From NCBI RefSeq assembly GCF_013030265.1, contig NZ_WPZQ01000001.1, forward strand, positions 186,001 through 250,000: a DNA stretch of 64,000 nt, read 5' to 3'. The notes beneath the pieces were generated by a model, which saw only the letters and a program-made list of their open reading frames with translations, was not told where the DNA came from and ran no database searches. Position 1 is the first letter of the stretch. Each line of letters begins with the position of its first letter. Below, in pieces: positions 57,075 to 64,000 of this stretch. Made by a program: the position numbers and the translations under genes. Source of the stretch: Ruegeria arenilitoris. Its GTDB lineage: Bacteria; Pseudomonadota; Alphaproteobacteria; Rhodobacterales; Rhodobacteraceae.

Positions 57075-58283
57075 ATGGCCGACCGCATGTCCAAGGCGGA
57101 ATTCATTGCGCTTATCGCAATGATGTTCGCCACCATCGCATTTTCGATTGATTCAATGCTGCCCGCCCTTCCCGAGATCGGCGCGCAGCTAAGCCCAGAT
57201 GACGTCAACCGGGCGCAGTTGATCCTGACCTCTTTCGTGTTGGGAATGGGGATCGGCACATTCTTCACAGGCCCAATTTCAGATGCGGTCGGACGCAAGC
57301 CGGTGATTTATGCCGGTGCCGTCCTTTACATTATCGCATCCGCCGTAGCCTGGGCCAGTTCGTCGTTGGAAATGGTACTGGCTGCACGTGTGGTTCAGGG
57401 ATTGGGCGCAGCTGGTCCGCGCGTTGTTGCCATGGCTGTCATCCGCGATCTTTACTCTGGTCGCGAAATGGCGCGGATCATCTCGATTGCGATGATGATC
57501 TTTACACTGATTCCTGCTGCTGCCCCGATGCTGGGAGCTGGTGTCATTGCTATCGCAGGATGGCGCAGCATCTTTGTCTCCTTCATCCTGTTTGCTCTGA
57601 TCGTCATACTCTGGATGGGCATTCGCCTGCCCGAGTCGCTGGCGCGCGAAAACCGCCGCCCGTTTCGTCTGCCGCTAATGGTATCCGCCGTGAAAGAGAT
57701 GTTCGCGCATCCCACCGTGCGCTTGTCCATTCTGGTTCAGACCTTGTGTATGGGCGTGTTGTTCACCATGCTGACCATGGTGCAGCCGGTTTATGACATC
57801 ATCCACGACCGGGCCGATAGCTTTCCGTTCTGGTTCGGCTTTATCGCGCTTGTCTCCGGGTCTGCCAGCCTGCTGAACGCTGCATTGGTCGTGCGTGTTG
57901 GTATGCGGCGAATGGTGACCTGGGCCTTGGGTGGCCAGATATTGATCACATCGGCCGTCATCTCTGTAAGTATGATGAACCTGTCGCCCGAAGCTGATTT
58001 TGCCCTGTTTGTCTTCTGGCAGACCACTGTGTTCTTTATGGCCGGTGTGACGATGGGCAACCTTAATGCCATTGCAATGGAACCCATGGGCCATATCGCA
58101 GGAATGGCCGCGTCGGTAATTGGATCGATTGCAACGGTTCTGGCGGCAGTCATCGCAGCGCCAGTGGGCCTGTTGTTCGACGGATCGTTGACACCACTGA
58201 CCACCGGGATTCTGACCATGTGCGTAATCGGCTTTGGCCTGATGGTCCATATGGGCCGGATTGAAAACAGACTGCCCGCCTGA
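57075..58283 (+). CDS. MFS transporter, Bcr/CflA-like
   Basis: This 402-residue protein has twelve membrane helices and the MFS motif A GPISDAVGRKPV between TM2 and TM3. The start IALIAMMFATIAFSIDSMLP (given to its 20-residue limit) resembles Bcr/CflA drug:H+ antiporters. A GGAG site lies 7 bases before the ATG. It follows the ligase and FrnE genes and may export a product or toxin of that pathway. Confidence 0.9.
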   Translation: MADRMSKAEFIALIAMMFATIAFSIDSMLPALPEIGAQLSPDDVNRAQLILTSFVLGMGIGTFFTGPISDAVGRKPVIYAGAVLYIIASAVAWASSSLEMVLAARVVQGLGAAGPRVVAMAVIRDLYSGREMARIISIAMMIFTLIPAAAPMLGAGVIAIAGWRSIFVSFILFALIVILWMGIRLPESLARENRRPFRLPLMVSAVKEMFAHPTVRLSILVQTLCMGVLFTMLTMVQPVYDIIHDRADSFPFWFGFIALVSGSASLLNAALVVRVGMRRMVTWALGGQILITSAVISVSMMNLSPEADFALFVFWQTTVFFMAGVTMGNLNAIAMEPMGHIAGMAASVIGSIATVLAAVIAAPVGLLFDGSLTPLTTGILTMCVIGFGLMVHMGRIENRLPA

Positions 58284-58339
58284 TCTGTGCAGCGGCTGTG
58301 AAACGCGCTAACCTGCCTGCAATTGGTGGGGAGTTTTCG

Positions 58340-60004
58340 ATGAGCGACTATTACGATCTGGGCACACATACCTGCCCGGTCACGACATCTTCGTCTGAAG
58401 CACAGACATGGTTCGATCGCGGTCTGGTCTGGACATACGGATTTAACCACGACGAGGCGGTTGCCTGCTTTCAACGCGCGCTGGAACATGACCCCGAATG
58501 CGCAATGGCCCACTGGGGCATCGCCTACGCGGCTGGTCCCAACTACAATCTGCCCTGGGATCTGCGCGATGAGCGTGGGCAGATCAAAGCCCTGAACTGC
58601 GCCTATGATGCCACCCAAAAGGCGCTGGCATTGATGGACGGCTGTACTACGGCTGAAAAGGCCCTGATCCGCGCCCTGCCCGCACGATACCCGCAGCGTG
58701 ATCCGGCCGAAGACATGCACATCTGGGATCACAACTTCGCTGATGCGATGCGGGTGGCCTTTACCGAGCAACCTGATCATCTGGATCTGCGCTCGATCTA
58801 CGTTGAGGCGCTGATGAACCTGACGCCATGGCAGATGTGGGACCTGACAACCGGGCAGCCTGCCGAAGGGGCCGCGACACTCGAGGCGCAGGAAGCGCTA
58901 GAATGGGCGATGGCGAACAATCCGGCCACGATGACCCATCCCGGATTGCTGCACCTCTATGTCCATCTGATGGAAATGTCGCCCACACCTGAAAAGGCCC
59001 TGAAAGCTGGTGATATTTTGCGGGCTCTCGTGCCCGATGCTGGCCATCTGGTGCATATGCCAACGCATATTGACGTACTTTGCGGACACTACCACAACGT
59101 CGTCTATTGGAATGAAAAAGCCTCCGAAGCCGATCTGAAGTATTACGAACGTGAAGGTGCCTTCAACATCTACACGGGATACCGCCAGCACGATTATCAC
59201 TTTGCCATCTACGGAGCTTTGTTCCTTGGTCAGATGGAACCCGCTTTGCGCGCCAATAAGGGTTTGTGGGCTACAACACCCGAAGAGATGCTGCGCATCG
59301 AAAGCCCCCCTATGGCGGACTATTTTGAGAGCTACATGTCCATGGGTCCGCATATCCTGATCCGGTTTGGACGCTGGGATGAGGCAAAGGCGCTGGAACT
59401 GCCTTCTGACCCTGATCTGTATCTTACTCTGACCGCAACAACACACTACGCTCGTGCAATTGCACATGCGGCGACCAATCAGGTCGCTGAGGCCGAAGCG
59501 GAAGAGCAGAAGTTTCTTGCAGCCAAAGATCGCGTTCCGGAAACCCGCCTGATGCACAATAACCGTGTCGTTGATCTGCTTGAAATTGCGAGGGAAATGC
59601 TGCGTGGAGAGATTGAATATCGCAAAGGCAACTATGTTGCGGCTTATGCCCATCTGCGTCGCTCGGTCGAGCTGGACGATACCCTGCCATATGATGAACC
59701 TTGGGGTTGGATGCAGCCGACCCGACACGCGCTGGGGGCGCTGCTGTTCGAACAAGGGCATGTGGATGAGGCCGAAGCGGTCTATCGCGAAGATCTTGGC
59801 CTTGGTGGTTCACTCAGCCGTGCGTCAATCCACCCCGACAATGTCTGGAGCCTCAAAGGCCTGCATGATTGCCTGAAGGCCCGCGGAGAAACTCTTGAAA
59901 TCAAACAGATCAGGCAGCGACTAGACCTTGCTCTGGCACGTGCCGACCGAGCAGTTGGCGCCTCCTGTTTCTGTGCACAAGCTGCGATGAAGGCCGCCGA
60001 ATGA
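58340..60004 (+). CDS. TPR-repeat protein
   Basis: This 554-residue cytoplasmic protein has TPR-type helix pairs: FDRGLVWTYGFNHDEAVACF at residues 24-43, later pairs around 430-520 (AVYREDLGLGG, LLFEQGHVDEAEA). Two HMPTHI/GHYHNV segments and several His-rich stretches are conserved-looking. No enzymatic motif is recognised. The start follows GGTGGGGAG. It overlaps the SH3 gene by ATGA. Confidence 0.85.
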   Translation: MSDYYDLGTHTCPVTTSSSEAQTWFDRGLVWTYGFNHDEAVACFQRALEHDPECAMAHWGIAYAAGPNYNLPWDLRDERGQIKALNCAYDATQKALALMDGCTTAEKALIRALPARYPQRDPAEDMHIWDHNFADAMRVAFTEQPDHLDLRSIYVEALMNLTPWQMWDLTTGQPAEGAATLEAQEALEWAMANNPATMTHPGLLHLYVHLMEMSPTPEKALKAGDILRALVPDAGHLVHMPTHIDVLCGHYHNVVYWNEKASEADLKYYEREGAFNIYTGYRQHDYHFAIYGALFLGQMEPALRANKGLWATTPEEMLRIESPPMADYFESYMSMGPHILIRFGRWDEAKALELPSDPDLYLTLTATTHYARAIAHAATNQVAEAEAEEQKFLAAKDRVPETRLMHNNRVVDLLEIAREMLRGEIEYRKGNYVAAYAHLRRSVELDDTLPYDEPWGWMQPTRHALGALLFEQGHVDEAEAVYREDLGLGGSLSRASIHPDNVWSLKGLHDCLKARGETLEIKQIRQRLDLALARADRAVGASCFCAQAAMKAAE

Positions 60005-60678
60005 AACTAACACCATTGTTAATCGCCGTTCTGCTTGCAACTCCGGCACTGGCAAACCGACAGACCTTTCCCCCTGTCGACGAGGCGGAGCAGGATCCAT
60101 CCCTGCAGGCATTCAGAACCGAGCTGTTGGCCAGTGTCGCGGCCCGGGATATCAACCGTGTCGTCGGGTCTAGCTGCCCAGATATCTACCTCAGTCACGG
60201 CGGTTCAGGTGGTCCTGAAGAATTTCAAGCAAACCTGACACTGGATCCTGAAACGCTGGACGAAAGCCTGCGTGATCATGCGGATGAAATCCGGGACGCC
60301 TATTGGGCCGCCCTCGAAGACACTCTGTCTCAGCCAGGGTATTTTGATGATCAGGGCGAGTTCTGGATGCCCTATCAGTGGAAACTGACACTCCCCGCCT
60401 CACTCGATCCTTTCGTTGCCTATTACGTCACGGGTGAGAACGTCACATTGCGTCAGGGCCCATCCCGTTCGGACAGCGTGCTTGGCCAGATCAGCCACGA
60501 GGTCGTCATCATCTCGGACTATCAGGAGGGCGCGGACTATCAGCTGGTGCGCCTGACAGATGGCACACCCGGATACATGCACAGCGATTTTCTGTGGTCC
60601 ATGGTCGGCTACCGAGCCGCCTTGGCGAAAGCCGAAAACGGAGACTGGCAGCTTTGCACCTTTGTGACGGGTGACTAG
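60001..60678 (+). CDS. Secreted SH3-domain protein
   Basis: This 225-residue protein has a signal peptide (MKLTPLLIAVLLATPALA) and a C-terminal bacterial SH3 domain at about residues 138-200 (VTLRQGPSRSDSVLGQIS). It is predicted periplasmic, possibly cell-wall binding. It is coupled to the TPR gene and overlaps the convergent mfd stop by 4 bases. Confidence 0.85.
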   Translation: MKLTPLLIAVLLATPALANRQTFPPVDEAEQDPSLQAFRTELLASVAARDINRVVGSSCPDIYLSHGGSGGPEEFQANLTLDPETLDESLRDHADEIRDAYWAALEDTLSQPGYFDDQGEFWMPYQWKLTLPASLDPFVAYYVTGENVTLRQGPSRSDSVLGQISHEVVIISDYQEGADYQLVRLTDGTPGYMHSDFLWSMVGYRAALAKAENGDWQLCTFVTGD

Positions 60679-63600
60679 GCGCTGGCCTTCTTCTTTTCGC
60701 CCACCACCTTCTCGGCCAGATCACGAGCGATGGCAAAGGCGCCCTTGATCTTGTCACTGTCCTTTTTCCAGTCGCGGCGCACAACGATCTTGTTGTCCTT
60801 GACCTTGGCCAAACCGCGCTGGTTCTGGATGAACTCGACCAGCCCCTGAGGCGAAGCAAATTTATCGTTGTGGAACTGAATTGTCGCGCCCTTCGGCCCA
60901 CCGTCCAGCTTGGCGATCCCGGCCCGTTTGCACATAGCCTTAATGCGGACGACCAGCATCAGCGTGTTCACCTCTTTCGGCAGTGTACCAAAACGGTCGA
61001 TCAATTCGGCCGCAAACCCTTCCAGTTCCACCTTGGTCGAAAGCGATGACAGGCGTCGATAGAGGCCCAGACGGACATCCAGATCGGGCACATAATCCTC
61101 GGGGATCAGGACAGGCACGCCCAGATTGATCTGCGGGGCCCATTGATCGTCGGCATCCGACAATCCTTCCATCTCACCCGCTTTGATTTTGGCAATCGCC
61201 TCTTCCAGCATCGACTGATAAAGTTCATAGCCCACATCGCGCATCTGACCAGACTGCTCCTCGCCCAGCAGGTTGCCTGCGCCGCGAATATCGAGATCCT
61301 GCGAGGCTAGCGTGAACCCGGCGCCCAGCGTATCCAGTGAGCCCAGAACACGCAGGCGTTTTTCGGCCGTTGCCGTGAGTTTCTGACGCGGTTTAGTGGT
61401 CAAATAGGCGTATGCGCGTGTTTTCGAACGCCCTACCCGGCCACGGATCTGATAGAGTTGTGCAAGCCCGAACATATCAGCCCGGTGCACGACCATCGTG
61501 TTCGCCGTCGGAATATCCAGTCCGCTTTCCACAATTGTGGTGGCCAGCAGCACATCGTATTTTCCGTCATAGAAGGCATTCATCCTGTCATCGAGTTCGC
61601 CCGCAGCCATCTGGCCATGCGCCACGACGTAGGTGAGTTCAGGCAATTGCTCTTTCAGGAATTCCTCGATCTCAGGCAGGTCCGAGATGCGCGGCACCAC
61701 ATAGAAACTCTGCCCGCCGCGATAATGTTCGCGTAACAGTGCCTCGCGGATCGTGACCGCGTCGAATTCACTGACATAGGTGCGGATCGCCAGTCGATCG
61801 ATGGGTGGGGTTCCAATGATCGACAGATCACGCACTCCGGTCAGACTGAGTTGCAGGGTGCGCGGAATGGGTGTCGCTGTCAGCGTCAGCACGTGAATAT
61901 CGGAACGCAGTTGTTTCAGGCGCTCCTTATGCGCAACGCCAAAATGCTGTTCTTCGTCGATGATCAGCAGACCGAGGTTGTTGAAGCGTATCCCCTTCGC
62001 CAGCAAAGCGTGCGTACCGACAACAATATCAACAGTTCCACGCGCGAGCCCATCACGCGTTTGTTGCGCTTCTTTACCAGAGACAAAGCGGGAAAGCTGC
62101 CGAACCTCCAGCGGGAAGCCCCGGAAGCGTTCCTTGAAGCTGGCCGCATGTTGTCGGGCCAGCAGCGTTGTCGGCGCGACGACCGCCACCTGGACACCGG
62201 ACATCGCTGCTACAAAGGCTGCCCGCATTGCAACCTCGGTTTTGCCGAAACCTACGTCGCCGCAGATCAGGCGATCCATCGGCGCGCCTGAATGCATGTC
62301 CTCCATCACCTCGGCGATCGCACGCAGCTGATCGTCGGTCTCCTGATACGGGAACCGGGCGCTGAACTCCTCCCACGCATGCGGCGGCGGATCCATCACG
62401 GGCGCCTTGCGCAAAGCGCGTTCGGCAGCGATACGGATCAGCTTGTCCGCCATCTCGCGAATGCGCTCTTTCAGCTTGGCTTTCTTTGCCTGCCACGCAC
62501 CGCCGCCAAGTCTGTCCAACAATCCTTCTTCGTGACCGTATTTCGATAGCAGCTCGATGTTCTCGACCGGCAGGTACAGTTTGGACTGCTCGGCATATTC
62601 CAACAGCAAGCATTCATGTGCGGCCCCTGCCGCAGTCACGACCTCCATACCCATGTAACGACCAATACCGTGATCGACATGCACCACAAGATCACCGGGA
62701 CTGAGCGATTGGGTCTCGGTCAGGAAATTCTCGGCCTTCCGGCGTTTCTTGGGCTGTCGGATCAGGCGATCGCCCAGAACATCCTGCTCGGCGATGACTG
62801 TCAGATCAGGCGTCTCAAACCCATGCTCCAGTGCCCAGACTGCCAGATGCAATCCGCGCTTGCCAATCCGCTCGCCGCCTGCGACAGGGATCGCTTCGGC
62901 CAGTCCCTCATCCTCGATCAGACCGGTTAAACGCTCGCGTGCACCTTCGGAGTAGGAGGCGATCAAAACCGGCCCTTTGTCCAGCTTGTCTTTAATGTGT
63001 CCGGCCAGCGCACCAAACAGGCTGATGCTTTCCTGCTGACGTTCGGGGGCAAAGTTGCGCCCAATCCGCCCGCCTGCATCGATCACACCGGGACCGCTGG
63101 CTTGGGGCAGCGGGCTGAACTGCATGACACGACGTTCACCGACCGCTGTCTCCCATGCGGCGTCATCAAGATACAGCAAACCCGGAGGAGTTGGTTTGTA
63201 AACCGTATCCATCCGCGACCGGCTATCGAGCGCAAGACGCCGCGTTTGGTATTGGTCCTCAATACTCTCCCAACGTGCCAGCCGCGCGGGGGTGACCTGA
63301 TCATCCAACGAAATCGTGGCACCGGGCAGATAGTCGAACAGTGTCTCGAGCTTTTCGTGAAAGAAGGGCAGCCAGTGTTCCATGCCTTGATGCTTGCGAC
63401 CGGCACTTACCGCCTCGTACAGCGGGTCATCTGTCCCCGCTGCACCGAACTCAATTCGATAGTTCTGACGGAACCTTGTAATCGCAGCATCGTCCAGAAT
63501 GACCTCGGATACCGGGGCAAGCTCTACGATCTCCAATTTTTCGGTCGTGCGCTGAGACACCGGATCAAATCGGCGGGCCCCATCCAGAACGTCGCCAAAC

Positions 63601-64000
63601 AGATCCAGCCGGACCGGACCGGTTTCGCCGGGCGGGAATATGTCGATGATCCCACCCCGAACGGCATAATCGCCGGGCTCCATCACCGTCGGGCTTTGTG
63701 TGAAACCCATCCGTACCAGGAACTTCCGCAGCGCGTCTTCATCTACGCGTTGGTTTACGCGCGCGGTAAATGCCGCCTCGCGCAGAACATCGCGTGCCGG
63801 GATTCGCTGGGTTGCAGCGTTGAGCGTTGTCAGAAGAACGAACTGCTGGGGCATCTGGTGCACCAGCGCGGCCAGAGTTGCCACACGCGCCGCAGCGATA
63901 TCCGGATTTGGAGAGACCCGGTCATATGGCAGGCAATCCCATCCGGGGAACACGAACACTGGCATATCCGGCGCAAAGAAAGTCAATGCAGCCCGCATTG
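60675..64000 (-). CDS. mfd: Transcription-repair coupling factor, N-terminus beyond the window
   Basis: At least 1107 residues are present of a protein usually about 1150 long; the first 40-50 codons lie past the right edge. Seen are the UvrB-like N-terminal part ([18 protein letters not shown]), the RNA polymerase-interacting domain ([17 protein letters not shown]), and the RecG-like motor with Walker [18 protein letters not shown] and the DEEQ box. Mfd removes stalled RNA polymerase and recruits UvrA to lesions in the transcribed strand. The C-terminal TRCF domain is complete. Confidence 0.96.
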   Translation of the reverse strand, partial: MRAALTFFAPDMPVFVFPGWDCLPYDRVSPNPDIAAARVATLAALVHQMPQQFVLLTTLNAATQRIPARDVLREAAFTARVNQRVDEDALRKFLVRMGFTQSPTVMEPGDYAVRGGIIDIFPPGETGPVRLDLFGDVLDGARRFDPVSQRTTEKLEIVELAPVSEVILDDAAITRFRQNYRIEFGAAGTDDPLYEAVSAGRKHQGMEHWLPFFHEKLETLFDYLPGATISLDDQVTPARLARWESIEDQYQTRRLALDSRSRMDTVYKPTPPGLLYLDDAAWETAVGERRVMQFSPLPQASGPGVIDAGGRIGRNFAPERQQESISLFGALAGHIKDKLDKGPVLIASYSEGARERLTGLIEDEGLAEAIPVAGGERIGKRGLHLAVWALEHGFETPDLTVIAEQDVLGDRLIRQPKKRRKAENFLTETQSLSPGDLVVHVDHGIGRYMGMEVVTAAGAAHECLLLEYAEQSKLYLPVENIELLSKYGHEEGLLDRLGGGAWQAKKAKLKERIREMADKLIRIAAERALRKAPVMDPPPHAWEEFSARFPYQETDDQLRAIAEVMEDMHSGAPMDRLICGDVGFGKTEVAMRAAFVAAMSGVQVAVVAPTTLLARQHAASFKERFRGFPLEVRQLSRFVSGKEAQQTRDGLARGTVDIVVGTHALLAKGIRFNNLGLLIIDEEQHFGVAHKERLKQLRSDIHVLTLTATPIPRTLQLSLTGVRDLSIIGTPPIDRLAIRTYVSEFDAVTIREALLREHYRGGQSFYVVPRISDLPEIEEFLKEQLPELTYVVAHGQMAAGELDDRMNAFYDGKYDVLLATTIVESGLDIPTANTMVVHRADMFGLAQLYQIRGRVGRSKTRAYAYLTTKPRQKLTATAEKRLRVLGSLDTLGAGFTLASQDLDIRGAGNLLGEEQSGQMRDVGYELYQSMLEEAIAKIKAGEMEGLSDADDQWAPQINLGVPVLIPEDYVPDLDVRLGLYRRLSSLSTKVELEGFAAELIDRFGTLPKEVNTLMLVVRIKAMCKRAGIAKLDGGPKGATIQFHNDKFASPQGLVEFIQNQRGLAKVKDNKIVVRRDWKKDSDKIKGAFAIARDLAEKVVGEKKKASA

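Noticed and set aside
57791..59761. Long minus-strand frames opposite the MFS and TPR genes
   Set aside because: They lie wholly inside well-supported genes, have no motif, and begin without credible start signals.

Overview
This window reads as chromosomal DNA of a marine Roseobacter-group alphaproteobacterium (Rhodobacterales), closest in gene content to Ruegeria/Phaeobacter. This rests on gene order and protein character only: trpGDC-moaC-moeA-lexA-comEC-gltX-gltA in a row, an alphaproteobacterial GTTC-N7-GTTC SOS box at lexA, a Usg protein, COX15-type heme A synthase, Hint-domain proteins, and a DmdB-like acyl-CoA ligase beside pgi-pgl-zwf. Genes are tightly packed, with many 4-nt ATGA stop/start overlaps. 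No phage, insertion sequence or CRISPR array was seen.

Layout. 1-4.8 kb: an unidentified gene tail, an aminotransferase, a membrane-anchored PpiD-like foldase and trpE. 4.8-6.4 kb (minus): a degenerate divergent polysaccharide deacetylase splits trpE from the rest of the trp genes. 6.5-11.4 kb: trpG-trpD-trpC-moaC-moeA in one overlapping run, then lexA under its own SOS promoter. 11.4-16.4 kb: comEC (minus), gltX, and gltA with a hairpin-rich leader. 16.4-20.4 kb: a PA0069-type radical SAM protein, a corrinoid protein behind a long structured leader, a Hint-domain protein and a DUF1638 protein. 20.4-24.6 kb: sufE-like, a lipoprotein, rnd, purMN and a CAU tRNA. 24.6-28.4 kb: an EnvZ-like kinase, a metallo-beta-lactamase-fold hydrolase, and two identical tRNA-Asn genes enclosing one methyltransferase gene.

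28.4-34 kb (minus): dmdB, then pgi, pgl and zwf, which turn glucose-6-phosphate into 6-phosphogluconate. 34-39.3 kb: an uncharacterised radical SAM protein, usg, gyrA and a DUF4396 membrane protein. 39.3-49.6 kb: an M32 carboxypeptidase/ctaA/trmJ run, a ThiE-like protein, a HupE/UreJ-like membrane protein, the pseudouridine catabolic pair psuK-psuG, DUF502, and a patatin-small protein-bdhA run that suggests storage-polymer or lipid turnover. 49.6-53.8 kb: a candidate small RNA, a YejA-like binding protein, and an arsenic cassette (ArsR-ArsC fusion, second ArsC, AqpS-like channel) whose start codon lies inside a 36-bp inverted repeat.

53.9-64 kb: a small conserved-looking protein, an XRE-cupin regulator facing an acyl-CoA ligase/FrnE-like/Bcr-type MFS cluster across a perfect 16-bp palindrome, a TPR protein, an SH3 protein, and mfd running off the right edge.

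The best leads for new biology are the arsenic cassette without a pump and its operator, the XRE-cupin/ligase/FrnE/MFS cluster, the corrinoid-DUF1638 locus with its structured leader, the uncharacterised radical SAM protein with a C-terminal Cys cluster, the orphan terminator with a matching promoter at 49.7-49.8 kb, and a FadR-type operator candidate upstream of dmdB.
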